NCBI GenBank assembly: GCA_012845835.1
Contig: JABAKD010000016.1
Location: forward strand, 14,497,020 to 14,561,019
DNA: 64,000 bases
Origin: Undaria pinnatifida
Lineage: Eukaryota; Sar; Phaeophyceae; Laminariales; Alariaceae
Direction: 5' to 3'
Shown: piece by piece, positions 44,836 through 58,400 of the stretch
Numbering within the stretch: the first letter of the stretch is position 1
Layout: the number at the start of each line of letters is the position of its first letter
Position numbers and translations under genes: made by a program
Notes under the pieces: model-generated
Told to the model about the DNA's origin: nothing
Seen by the model: only the letters and a program-made list of their open reading frames with translations
Database searches by the model: none

Positions 44836-45589
44836 TATCAAATCGCTGTTTGCACCAAATCATGGGTCTCCTTCTTTCTGTCCCCTTTACATGTTTTTTG
44901 TTGCATTCTTCCTTGCCTTGCGCGAGCGTAGCGGGCGGCGTCAGCCGCCCGCGGAGCGGAGCCCTTGTAGACTATATATCAAGATGTCAGAAGTCAGTCT
45001 TTTCGTGGGACAAGGCCTCCGAAGTGCAATGCTCGGGAGGTTCTTAATCGAATGTGGTACCGGTAACCGTTCTCCAGTATCGCAGAAAGGCGTGTTTTTT
45101 CGCTGCCATCCCCGGGATTTAAGCGCGGGCCTTACTATCACCGGCATTGTGTGGGCATGGAAACACAAACGGTTTCAGACCAACGCCTCTCATGCGTTGG
45201 CACACCTTTGTTAACACCCCCCCTTATAATCACCCCCCCTTATTTTCACACCCTCTGCAATCTGGCCGGAGTCTGGTCACACTCCTTGGTGATCAAAGAT
45301 ACCGCTACCACACCTCCTCGTTATCATACCCCCTGTCATCTGACCGAGTCTGTTCGCTCTCGATAGCAACCGACGTCCCGTTAGCACCCCCCCTCAATAT
45401 CACACCCCCTCGTTATCATACCCCCAAGCTGCGGGGCTTCTGTTCATGGTCCTTATCACCGGGGGTACGCTAGATACCACACACACTCTATATAAGCACC
45501 CCCGGTGATGCTATTTCAAAGTTCAAAAAGTTATCACCTGGGTGTGCTTTCATCCGCGTTATTTGGTAACCATGCAACAACAGCAGGGG

Positions 45590-45780
45590 TCTCCCAATAA
45601 GGCGGTATCCCCGATATAAGGCGGTCAAAACCGCTTGGCAAGACTTGGTAATAGGTAATTGCACTCACAACCCGAAACGATCAAGGTGAATAAGGTGAAT
45701 AAGAAGGAATAAGGCGGCTTTCCCCAATAAGGCGGTCACATTGCTCTCTATAGTGTATACCGCACCACCGCCGCCTTACT
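45590..45780 (+). repeat. AATAAGGCGG motif cluster
   Basis: ATAAGGCGG occurs at about 45598, 45617, 45709 and 45728, with the inverted CCGCCTTA at about 45772. It lies about 450 bp upstream of the ATG at 46230. A regulatory role is possible but unproven. Confidence 0.5.
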
Positions 45781-46229
45781 GGATGACCCCTACTGGAACC
45801 GTGACCTCAACCCCAAGGCAATCAAGCTGTCAGTGTGTCAGTCTTGAGCCAATGGACCAGTGAGTGTTTTGGGCTTCTACAGTAGTAGCGCTCTTTGGCT
45901 CGTGCATCGTACACAGCAGCAGTGTGCGTTAGTCGTAGCGTGGAGACATGGTAAGATCTCCTTGGGAGGAACCCCATAGTCAAATCTAACATCATTTTCC
46001 CCACACCTTTTCTCTCCGTTCCTTCTTTTTTTTCCGGCCACGTCGGCTGCGGCTACTACCGCTACTGCCGCTCAGGGTTTTCGTATAATCAGAGGGGGGG
46101 CTCAGTCCGTGCCAGTTTTGTTGTTGTGGGGGAAAAAAGAGCTTCAGCTGTGAGACCGAGGATCTTGTCGAAATCCATTTTGCACGCTGCGTGTGATTGC
46201 TTCGGTCGCGCTTGCTTTTTTTAGGTGAG

Positions 46230-46412
46230 ATGCCACTTCGTTCAAGATACGGGGCCCGGCTGACAATAACGCGGTGCGTGATTGTGAGCTGTTTACTGGT
46301 TGCAGGGATCTCAGCCGTCTCCGTCGAGGTATCGGGAGTCGCGCTCGACGACAGTCTGAGTTCCCGGCCAACGCTTCCTGACTACTTGGGAGGAAAGCCA
46401 GAAGACCACCAG
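46230..46412 (+). CDS. Candidate first exon with signal peptide
   Basis: The ATG at 46230 gives MPLRSRYGARLTITRC, then the hydrophobic VIVSCLLVAGISAV and an acidic tail ending PEDHQ at donor CAG/GTGCGA (46412/46413). It is 61 codons, phase 0, which fits the phase-0 exon at 54581. The Arg-rich N-terminus followed by a hydrophobic core is a classic secretory signal. Confidence 0.5.
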
Positions 46413-49400
46413 GTGCGATCCATTTTCTAACCCCCTAAAATATGTATTCTGCTAATAGTAGTTAGTCTTGTTAATGGCGAGATTAATGGCGAGTGCTCTG
46501 CCCCATGTCCAGAGTGCTGTGCTTTTAACTTTTAACAGTATTCTGTGTATGCCGTGCGTGTATCATTATCAGGGTAGGAGGGTATCATGGGTTGGTTGCA
46601 CGGCCGTAGGGGTGTGGCTTGTGGCCGGTGATTTTGAAGGGCGCGAGGGCATGCAGCATAAGGAAGAAAACGACACCACAATCCTGTAAAAGGGTCAGAA
46701 TCAACAATCAATTATCAACAAATCAACCAACGAACAATCCGGAGCGCAGTCATCACAGGTCGAACAACAGCACAAAAATACATACTAACACATAATTTTA
46801 CTTAATTATGTTCGCTTGGTTGTATTTTATTTCGCGTATATTCCGCTGTCTACAAAAAACACGTTGTTGCGGGTTGCCATGTTTTTTTTCCCTGCGGCCT
46901 ACCCCTGAAGGCCGGGATATCCGTGAAGATGCCCTTTAGGATCGCACCCAAGTGTTTTTAGCGTACACAATTTGGAAATGATGTTGGATCATTTCTTGCA
47001 GTCGTGCAAGGGTTATCGGCGAACAAGGAGGCAACTACTAACACATACTCGGAGTATATAGATATATAGTACAACCATCAAAATCGGTCAGGAATCCTCT
47101 TGGACAGAATAGTTGTACCCAATTACACAATGCATCCCGCGCAAGACAAGGGCACTAACTATTAATAACTGTGTTTCAATAACTGTGTTTTACTACCTGT
47201 GTACAACTTAAGAGCGGTAAAAAATGTGCTTGTCTCGCCTGTACTAAAAGTTATATTATAGCTACTACAGACATTAGATGAGAGCAATGTGAGAGCAACG
47301 TGAATTTAACCGCTTTAGAACTGTTTGGCGACAAAATACTAACAATTAGTGTGGAAGTTTTTTTTCTTGTTCTGAAACGGTTAAGAGCGCCTGTTTTGGC
47401 TTGTCACGGGGTGGTCTTTAGTCGGGCTACCCACCGTATATCTCCGTCCGTATCGCACCGAACGTCATCCCAGCCGCGAGTATGCGCGACAACTTTGTGC
47501 CGTATAGAGAAACACCGATACACCGTAGATAGACCGTAGATAGACAGTAGATAGACCGTAGATAGACCGTAGGTAGACCGTAGACAGACCAAGGCGTATG
47601 TACGGCAGGGGGTGGTACCCCCCGTTTGATTCCCAGTAGCATGACAGGCAACAAGCACTTCTATGATGGCGATGCGTTTGGCGAAATGAAGAAGCGCAAG
47701 AACTTGTATATAGCACTTGCAACTGCATAGCGTAGTCACTCGCTTCTTGGAAATGATAACTTTTCGAACAGGCTAGCCGTTCGAACAGGCTAGCCGTTGG
47801 CGCGATTGGTCCTGAGGCGCTGAAACAAAAACACCCTAATTCGTAAAGTGCTCCCTCCATCGTGTCCTTGGTCCATACTAAGACTAAGCAGCCTATCCTT
47901 CTTTCGGAGAGAGCGTCGTACTGAGTGCTAATGCGATACGCGAGGTTGGTTCGTAAAAGGCATGCATGCCAATTTTTAACAAGTTTATAAGCTGAGAAAT
48001 TTAGCAAGGCTCTAGCTATTACACGCTCTTGGTTTTCCTTGCAAGCGCCTTTGCACCGCCACGATGTAAAAGCACGAATATACACATACGGCACCGGGGC
48101 GTCGTGAGGTTAATGAGGGCATGGAAACGCCCCCTCGCAAGGCATGGAACGTCTTCCGACGCGTGTTACGATTAGAGGTGGTTACCGGATGTCATATTCG
48201 AAAAACCGAAACCGGATAGGAGCCGTTATTCTCAGGCCTTTTTTGGCCGGTTTTAACCCAGTAACCGAAAACCGGTTTAGCCGTTTTTGACACGTTAAAG
48301 CATCCATAACAGTGGAAATTCTAGGTGATTTATATTTGATTGGCACCCTTTTTGCCCACTAATTAAGTGCGTGGCTGGTTCTGTTCGCAAATGCTTCGAT
48401 ATATAATACAATGCATATTGATGTTGATGGAATGGAAATACATATTTAGAAATTGCCAGCGAAACCAGTACAACCAAACCCGCACACTCCACGTTCCCGA
48501 AGCTTCACACACCATCAGGACTAGCGTCTTGCGACGAGTACGAGCAACACTTGTCCTGCTCGTTAGTCCACCTGACACGACTTAAAACCTCTGCAAAATA
48601 AAAATTTCTCAACCCGCACGAAGGCATGAACTGGCGGGTAGGAGGGACCTGGGGGTACAAGGGAAGACACCTGTGAAGACGGCTTTTGTCCGGAAGGCCG
48701 TTCAGTGAGAACAATCCCGCGTGTTGGATTGAGAAGTAGATGTGAAAAATGAAAAATGAAAATATTTGCGTTCCGAAAATGCTGCAACCGTTAAAACAAT
48801 ATGCCCCTCCAGCACGTCTTAGTATCAACACATTCAACAGAGCGGTCACTTGAAGATATCATACCGCCAGACACCATGCCGATCACACCAGGAATATTTC
48901 CGCCCCCGCCTGCAGCAACATACCCAATGTCCTCCTGCAATGAAGTGAACACCGGTGAACACCGTTGCTATCCTCACTACAGCCGTGCCCTAACCCTTAG
49001 ACTCATGCAAGCACCGCCCCCTACAGTCTGAACGCCAAAACTGGATCCACCGATTTTCAGGCTATCACCTTTCCCTCCCCCACAAGTATCATTGCCTTGT
49101 TCATTGCTGCAGTATTGTGTACGTTATGGTCTAGTAGGCACAACGGACGTTGGATCAACCAACTTCGACTGTCACGTTCAGTAACATGTCATTCGCTATT
49201 GATAGCTACTACTGCAGGACAATTTAGTGTAGATCGGTTATCCAGTTTGCCCGGCAGCCCGATAGCCGGTTAAAATCGGTGTTTTTATCGGGTGTAAGCG
49301 GTTAGCCACGGGTTAACCGGATGTCAAAAACCTCCATTGTGTCTTAATCAACTAATTACACACGCCTGCTGGGTTTCCAGAAACCGCGGTTAAGCGTTTT

Positions 49401-52400
49401 TTTTGTTATCCAGTGCTAACCCTAACCCTAACAGAACCGTAACCCTAACCGTAACCCTAAGTGGCCATCTATAGTCACGATAGGGGTATGGGCACTTTTT
49501 GGTCAAACATTTTCTGATGGTATGATACTCCTGAAAAAAAAGAAACTAGAGTGTTTGCGAAAGTACGTTTTTAGAAACTTACTTCTTCAAAAATTGTCCC
49601 GAAGGCAATATTTGCGGTAAAATTTTGAAAAAGAGGCAAAAATGTACTTTGTCGAAGGTAGGTTTTGATCAAAAGTTACGGTAAATTTTGTCTCTCTGTT
49701 TCATTGGCCTACAACACACCGAGCATTTGTCCGAGGCAGAACGCCTCTGCAAGGGTCTATAGCGCCCTAAGCAGGACCAGTTTGAAGCACCACGCTGTTG
49801 TCACGACACAACACAAGCTACTAATACGAACGCACGGAGGATTGAGAGGGTAGTACCCTGAGCACGACGCGCAGGCGTAACATCAGAGATATGCAGCAGG
49901 CCGGTGATGAACCGTCTGTTGCTGCCCTCTGCGTCCGTGACCAAGGGTTCAGCGCTTGCTGCAAGCTGTGGTGAACTCCTCGCAGCTGGCGGAGTCGAAC
50001 GCACTCACGCGGAGAGGAGCCTCAACGCAGAGAGCGACACCACGCGCCTTGATTGCGGCTATCGTGTGCCGCATCTGGCAAGATAGGACTCGTATCGGTC
50101 CATCTGTGCGACAGCAGCCACCGCGCTTCTCCAACATCACCGCGACTGAAGCGTGGCATGACTTTCGGTTTAGGGCAGAGGAGCGGAAACTCCTCTGCCC
50201 TAAACCGTAGCACGTGTAATGAGGTAGTCCCTGCTCACAAGGAGTTTTTTACGCGCGAGACAGACCGCCATACCTCTGATTTGTAGTCTGTTGGGTGCTT
50301 GCATGTACCGTGTTCCAGGTACTGCTGCACCTGAAACGAGAGGCTCGAGACTGGAGTACGTACAACGAGTACTCGTATATCGTATAATAATACTACGAGT
50401 ACTCGTACTGCTGCTGCTGTACTCGTACGTATATTACAATCGCGCACATCCCCGTTTCCCTACTAAATTTCGGAGGCGTCGCCTGCAGGATTTTGTTTAC
50501 CGCTAGCGCAAACACACCAAAAACTCGGTGGGAAGGCAATTCACTTTTTTTAGCGGAAGGCAAGTAAATTTTTAGAAACGTATTTTCGCAAACACTCTAC
50601 TAACTAACAATCTACCCAATGTTGTGTCGTTGGAAAGACATTCACGACATGCATGACATTCACTTGTGTGTGACAATGTGTTTGACAATGTTATCGGTTT
50701 TCTATCTGGAAGGGAGGATTGTTGATCGGGGTGCGCTTTCTTTTTTTCGTCTAAGGCAGCGGTTGGGTGAGATAGAGATGTATGTGTGAAAAACGTAAAT
50801 ATCAGCAAATGTAGGTGCTACCGGTATCGTAGCAGTATTAATATTAACTTGTCTATACTATATTAACTTTATAGTACATTAACTATAGTATAACTGTCGC
50901 TAGCGCCGCAGGATATTTTGGTATTTTGATATTTTGTCATTTCATCAGTCATCATCACGTGTTCGTTGGTCGACGGCGAACGCTTTAGACAACTCGTATC
51001 GAGCCCCTTTTGTTTAGCACCGTCGAAATGAGAAGGTAAGAACAAGCGACACGTACATATAGAGGACTGCAACTTGATTGTAGACGCCTTTCGCGAAGCA
51101 AGGTTAGTCGCAATCGTGAGTTCCAACCATTGAACAATGCACACGTCGGACATATCACGATCGAGATGATGACAGATCATCTAGATACTGTATATGCGGC
51201 TATAATATGATATATTGTGCAGGATCTGTGTGGTACATTGTGTCCAACCCAGGAAACACGCGTTAGATCATTGAAATCATCAGGCTCCCACCCGGCAACT
51301 GACATGGTCTACAGACCATGCAGATCACATGAACCAGCGATTTATACATCATTAAACCACCGGGCTCCCACCCGGTAACTGACATGATCTATAGGCCATG
51401 CAGATCACATGAACCAGATATTTATCTGCCCTGGAGGACCTCTATGAAAGTCATGAATCATTACCGGGGTGTACGAGGGTAATGTGTATCTGCCGGATCT
51501 CCCCAAAGTGTGAATCATTTTGATAATTATGTACATATTTATAATACAAGTAGAATTTGTCGGGCGACCTCGACACCATTGGTCTGATTTGTTTTTGGAC
51601 AAACGGACGGATTTCTGGGTAATGATGCTCGTGTGCTCTGCTCAACAACATTTTGCTTCACGGGCTGTATCAAGTAGAAAGCTGGTCTATTTGTGACATG
51701 CGCGCATCACTATTAGCACACAACTACCGTCTCATTACCTTCTCATTACCCTCTCATTACCCTTTCATTACCCTCTCACTACCCTCTCACTACCCTCTCA
51801 CTACCCTCTCATTACCCTCATATTACCCTCTTCTTACCCTCTGTTGGGCCCAGGTACAACAGACAACGCACAAAGCACATAACAAGCGCGGTCTCCCCCC
51901 GTGGGTGGCTGATCTGTGCTGCGAGTATTATCATGCTTCGAATTATGTATCTATTATTACCATCGCTTGTTAGAGTCGTTTCTAACGACCAAACGAAAAT
52001 CTCCAAAAGCTTGCTATTTTGGCAAGAAAAATTGGCAACACTTTCCAAAAAGGCGACAAAACTTTCTAACGCGAAATGCTGCACATTTGGCAAGTTTTTC
52101 GAAATTTGTCATGTTTTGCCATCATAACGCCCTCAGATATGATTCAACCCCCCCACAGCAGCAGCAGCAGCGAGCCAACGGCACGCCGGCGCTCTCTATG
52201 GAGCAAATGCTGGCGAAGGGCTCCAGGCACAGCCCATGCGCCTCAGAGGTTGGCAGTCCTTTCAGCCCGGCCAAATTCGCCTGAGAAAAGCTGGGGCGGC
52301 TGCTGTTTTTGATGATGCTTCAGCACCCGCTCAAAACGACCCCATGTGGCATCCACGCGGGCCTCACGGCCAGTATTGCCAGCCCTATCACAGGTGCTGC

Positions 52401-55400
52401 GAATGACATCGTGTGTCCTCCGCACCTCCCGCTATTATAGAAGTTAGAGCAAGTCTAGCGTCGGGCGTCGCGGGGCGGTCTGGTTTGCACAACCCTGCGT
52501 TGGCGGTATTGGCTGAAATGGCAAATGAAATGGCTAATCTCACTTTCTAAAAACTTGCCAACGAAGCGGAACGGGAACACCCCAAAAAACTTTGGCAAGT
52601 GTTTTGCTATTTTGGCAAGTCCAAATTTCCAAAAACTTGCCAAATTGGCAAGAAACTTGCTAAAAAAGTGTCGTTAGAAATGACCCTTAGTAGTATGACG
52701 CTGCGATCGATGGTGTTGTCGAAGAACTCGTTCAAGTGTAGGGCCGGTGAAAATTTTGTGCCCCCTCTCGCCTCTCAAGTTGTGAAGTGGCTAAATATGG
52801 CTCATACGGTTCATTATGTACCTGAGTGAGCAACGGCTGACGTGTGGTACCTGAGTGAGCAACGGCTGACGTGTGGTACCTGAGTGAGCAACGGCTGACG
52901 TGTGGCATCAAACTAGCTAGAACTATAGTTATAGTCATAGTCATCCCACGCCAGAGGTGCAGCATAACTTTCTAAGAAGTTTCTGAGCTCCTAACGTGAG
53001 GAGCCCAATATCATCAACATCCATCATCCATCATCCATCATCCATCATCCATCATCCATCATCATCACCACCCGAAACATGATTTCGAAGAAAACATTCG
53101 TTCGCGCAACCCGACCGACATTTGTATGCACTATGCACTATTAATACTGTTAATCGTAATAGCAGGTACTCACTCCTGCTAATGAAACAACCAATACTAC
53201 TGTACAAGTAGTGAAACTATCATACTATCATACTATCACATGCTATCATACTAAACAGATTGTGCCACCCTTGAGGAGCCCAACAACACTATAGAGGTAA
53301 CAAGCTAACCAGCTAACAAGCCATCAAGCTAACAAGCTAACAAGGTCAGAAGGTCTGAAAAACGCTTGGCCAAAGAAGTGCAACCCCTTGCAACCTCTAC
53401 CGCTCTATAGAGGGATGACTCTGCTATGATAGGGTACAGTACCTCTCTTTGGCCATTTTTTTCTCTGACCGGCGCGGAGTTTGTTTTATCCAAATATCGT
53501 CGGAATGACATTTGTTTTTTTTACGGTAAAATTATTCCTTGCATACCTTCGTAGGGTGTGGAATTTTTTACAGTAAAAGGATTTTCATCGTGTTCCACTT
53601 TTCGTTGTTTTCTGGAAATCAGTTTTGGGGTGAGACATAGACCTCCTTACCTCCTTAACTAGAGCTGTAAGTCGGCACGATTTCACGACTAACCACTAAT
53701 CGGTAGCTGCTGTTAGCCAACTAACTAACTTTAGTCGGCAAGCCGACTGGTGAATCCAACTGATGGCCATCCAACTCGCCGACTTAATCCAGGAGAGTGA
53801 AGCGAGCCAAATCAGCTCCCACCGGTCGGGGGGGGGGCGCTTAAGGAAGAAAACTGCATATACCGTATTGCACAGTCCTTCCGGCAAGTATGGAAACCCA
53901 ACCCAACAAGGCGGATAGTCGGCATCTGCGGGAAGCGACTATTATTCTGGCTAACAACAAGTTGGTGACGTAAGTATTTCCGATTCAACGCTCTATCCTT
54001 AACCCTTTCACTGCTCGATTTTTTTTCCAACACTAACCCAAAGTAGTTTGGCCCCAAACACGAGGTGCACTTCTGAAGAGGCTAAGTGAGGAGTCTAAGC
54101 AAAAAAAAACGCACCCCTACATCAGTAGCATGACACCATTCGTCGCCTATCGTCGTCTACCGTCGCCTATCGTCGCCTATCGTCGCCGATCGTCGCCGAT
54201 CGTCGCCTATCGTCGCCTATCGTCGCCTATCGTCGCCTATCGTCGCCTATCGTCGCCTATCGTTGCCTATCGTCGCCTATCGTCGTTTGTCGTCGGCTAA
54301 CAGGAAATAGGTCGAGAAAAACAGAGAAAAAAAAAACGAACTAAAGCGACTGCGGAATCTATTTAGGAACGAACAGAAGCGAACAGAACACTTGTTTTTA
54401 CATGATACCATGCACAATATCCTACGCACCCTCCCTCGTTGCATGATACCACGCATCTTCGTTTATGCCGGGAGTGGACAGCAGCTGTTATTAGCGAATA
54501 AAACTGTTTTTACATTATACCATTCATCCTGTGATATGCCACACATCTTCCCTCCCTCCGGTGTGATTTTTTTGTTTTAGGCGCACACCTACGTTCCGGG
54601 TGTGCATGTAGCACCTCACACCGCCGCCGGACCCGGACTCCACTCCGCCATCGCTGGCACCCCGACGTCATTCACAGTCCGATTAGCCGGAGAAAACGGC
54701 GCTGACCTTGAGGGGGAATGGAATGTCGACAAAAAACACTTCATATATGTCTGGGTAGCCAACGAAGACAATATTTTCATCGCGGGGGTGGAGAACAACG
54801 GGGATGGAACGCTCACTGCCGAATACAAAGGTTTTTTCCCAGGCACGTACCTGGTGCACGTCGAAGATGTAAACCTGCATGTCAGAGATGAGACCGACAG
54901 AGTTCGACCAATCGTTGGCAGCCCGTTCTTGCTGACAATCTCGGGAGAGGTGGCGCTCGATGTTAATGCTCTTCCCGTGTGCGGTACCCAAGAGGAAGAT
55001 GTAGAGGACAGTTATTGGCGAGCAGGGTCCTGGGTGTCTTCCAATGTCGCGAGCGCAAAGCACGGCGTTTTGAGGGATGGGTGGGTGTTCCAGCCGGAGG
55101 CGTGCGTGCACGACACGTTTTCGTACGACGATCTCATGCTCTTGGCGAGCCTGGAGGAACCGACGTGGCTGCTTGCTATGGGAAATTCCATCTTGCGAGG
55201 TATTTTTTTGTCTCTTGTGGACATGGTTTTGGCTCGAGGGCAGAAGGATAACTTGGGCACCAGCGATATGCAGAAGTGCTGGGGCTTCGTGGATATTCGG
55301 ATTGGCAACCTTCGCCTCACGTACCAGGTAAGGTCACTCGCAGACCAAGATTACAGTTTTTGTCCCTCTATTTTGTCGATTGCCGCCATAGCGCCAGTTG

Positions 55401-58400
55401 CCCGCTATAGTGCCTTCGAAACCGCTTGGCACAGATGGGAACAACCAGTGGTGGCAGCATGCAGAGTAGTGCCGGTTGCCACTACAGTGCCGGTATTTTA
55501 GACTGGCACACACCGGTATTGTAGATTACAGAGGGGCCAATACGGCTGTGCCTCCGTTTTCATGGTACCTCATGCTAAAACGGGTTTCGACATACTTGGT
55601 TGGCGCCGCATAACAAACAATAAAAAAATACATGGCTGCAAATAAATTAGGTTGCCATTCTCGCCAAGTGGCTCCTGAGCAGCCATAAAGAAAGGGATCC
55701 CCTACCGTAACCTTGGTTTTTCTATTTCTATTTCTATTTCTATTTCTATTTCTATTTCTATTACTATTTCTATTTCTATTTCTATTTCTATTTCTATTTC
55801 TATTTCTATTTCTATTTCCATTTCTATTTCTATTTCTATATCTATTTCTATTTTTTATTTCTATTTCTATTTCTATTTCTATTTCTATTTCTATTTCTAT
55901 TGCTATTTCTATTTCTATTTCTATTTCTACTTATATTTCTACTTATATTTCTTTTCTATTTCTATTTCTATTTCTACTTCTATTTCTAGACGGTTGCTCG
56001 TCTTTACTCACGCTAGCACGGTTGCACAAGACGATCCGCCATATAAACCCTAACCCTATCCCTAACTCTCAACTAACGGCACGATGCAGCTGCCGAGAGT
56101 GCTATCCAGGTTCCAGGTTCCTGACGTGTCTTATACGAAGAGTTTGTGTAGTGATATGGATGGATGCACGTGATTTTCGGCGAAATCCTCGACTTCATAG
56201 GTAAGGTGTCTTTTTAGTGTATGGAAAAAGTCTGTAGGCAACAGCCCGCATACAATCTGCACCTCTGCTCGAGTGATGGGGCTCTATTGTGCAACAAACC
56301 AACCAACCACCCCTTTGCGTCTTCCGGTCGCATTTATTCAGGATCTGATGCGATTTTTTTGCGTAGCCAAGGCGACAAAACTGCGCAGGCAACCGTCCGC
56401 GTACATTCGATTCAATTAGTAGAGCGCTGTTGTGCAACAACCCATCCCGCTTCGTCTTCCGACCTCTTTTATCCAGGATCTGCGGTTGTACACGATCAGG
56501 TCGGTGGAGAATTCGACCGTTTGCAACGACGAGAAGCTCGTAAGTGGCAGCACGGCCGCCTACGTAACTTCTGCACGGCATTTCTTCGAGAACACTATAT
56601 TTCAAGACGACCGACCTTGGCCGAATGTGATCTGGGCTCCTTCGAACATGGTGGATTCAGACGAAGCTCCTAATGCCCAAATCAGCGTGAGCAAGCATTT
56701 CTATATTTTTCCGATTGATATTGGACTGGGATAGCAGCCCCAAGGCTGTCCAATTGCCATGTTCAGTGCATACGCTTTCCCCACGTTTTTTTGGTGACAG
56801 CACGCCATTTCGAAAACATTCGCTGGGAATTTTATTCATTTTGGAGAATCGCTTGTAGTTCCAGCAGTATGACATGCGTGCTTTGGGTTGGAAGTACTAC
56901 TGTTCAATGTTTCTGTCTGCACGCGCAGACCTTCGTTCTGTTATCTACCTGCGATATTACGCTCTGCATCAATGCAGTGCTTATTGTAGGTGTTGATATC
57001 TGTTTGCGTCGTCACATTGCGTTGTGTACATTCGCTGCAAAAGTGCAGTGATTTGGATGCGCGGCGTTGATCATGCTTCTCGAACCTTTTTTTTCTACTT
57101 AGGGCTATCGCTTGATAACGTACTCTATATACCCCACCCAACTTTGGCTTGGAGACAAGGTGCAGCCCGATGAATTATTTCATTGCCTATGGGTTTCACG
57201 AATAACGTTGGTAAACACAAACTAGGATTTGTACGATATTGGCCAGTTGATGAGTTGAGCAGAGAGCCCCATCAGTCAAACACGTGTTGGCGAGAAAGTG
57301 CTACTAGTAAAATATACCAATAATACAAGCACGCGTCCAACAGTACAGTAGCTCTTGTCGTGATCGTATCGTCACCGCCGGCGGTGTTTACGCACCGTAA
57401 CTCATCGTAGCTCATCGCACTCTATGCTCGTACCTCAGGTATTAATGGATGCGCTTCCGAAGGACTGGACTGGGGAGCTCGTGATGGTAGATCACATGTA
57501 TGGATATGTAAGTGGATGTCATACCTGTTGTATGGATACGTAAGTGGATCCCATATATGGGCACGGGGGTGATGCGCACAGCATCCACTCCACTAACGGC
57601 ACCGAAACTCGCTTCGTAAGATGCTACTTGAAAGGATCGCGTAGCAACCGTGTGCCAACGTCAAGTGTGGTACGCCAAGGCCGTTGATGAGGGCGATGAT
57701 GTTGGATTGGCCCTCTAAAACTAAACACTCTGCCCTTGATTGTGATTGTCAGCATTGATGTCGCCCCGTAACCGCGTCTATTCCGTAACCATGTATTTTT
57801 CCTGGCAGGGTTGGGGATGGAATACTGCGAACCCCACGCTGGCTTCCCTTCGCGGGGTGAACCCAGTTAACGAATACAGTCCTAAAACGAGCGATAGCGG
57901 CGTTTCAAGAATGTGTCGGTATCACAGAGAGAACCCCAGGACCACGTTCATGAGCGTCTTTCCGGTGAGTATTGTATGACTTGTATGAACATGCCAAGGA
58001 TATGGTTAGTAGAGTATATTTTCTGGAGTACCCGGGGACAAAAAAAAACAAGGCTATGTTGGTCATACCCGGTTAGATTCCTGGGTACATCCAGCGTCAT
58101 ACCCGGCTAGATTCCCGGGTACATCTAGTGTCATACCCAAAACGTATTTACCCGGGTATATCTTAGAGTATAGCCCCTACCAAACAGACCCTTGGAGTAT
58201 TCTGTGAACATATTCCGCTCCTGTTCTAGCATGGTGTACCGCGGCCCCGTGGTGGCAGAAAAACCTGAGGTGATAGCCCCACCATATGTTGAACGACACA
58301 CGATTTGATCTTGACACGTGCTACCATAGGGGCACGTTTACAGCACACGTTTTGGCCATTCTTTGACGAAAATATTTATCGCAGACGAAGGCTATGGTAT

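Larger units (their letters stand above)
39929..45571. mobile_element. 5.6 kb TIR element carrying an OTU protease gene (family T, long member)
   Basis: The left end reads ATACCGTATAACACGGATGA then TAGCACACCC. The right end (reverse complement) reads TTACCAAATAACGCGGATGA then AAGCACACCC. They pair with each other and with the 31-bp TIR of the element at 36688. The inner left end (about 39985-40075) aligns with 36758-36830: GCATTTTTTTCGACCGTC, then TTTATCACCAGAGGTGCG, then GAATACCACCCCCC. The inner right end (45215-45440) carries TATCACACCCCC arrays. It encloses the OTU gene and its truncated copy, a hAT-like MITE and several repeats. No transposase frame is seen and no target duplication is clear, so treating the two ends as one element is inference. 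Confidence 0.55.
46413..54580. other. 8.2 kb intron or intergenic stretch, rich in repeats
   Basis: Holds the elements at 49547-50599 and 51971-52689, repeat family 4 copy B, and several minisatellites, each listed separately. The 209-codon minus-strand frame at 47465-48094 runs through a minisatellite and shows no domain. Confidence 0.6.

Noticed and set aside
47465-48094. 209-codon minus-strand open frame
   Set aside because: Its end runs through the CCGTAGATAGA minisatellite and nothing in it resembles a known protein.
55713-56204. Phe/Leu-rich frame resembling a membrane protein
   Set aside because: It is a translation of the TATTTC microsatellite.
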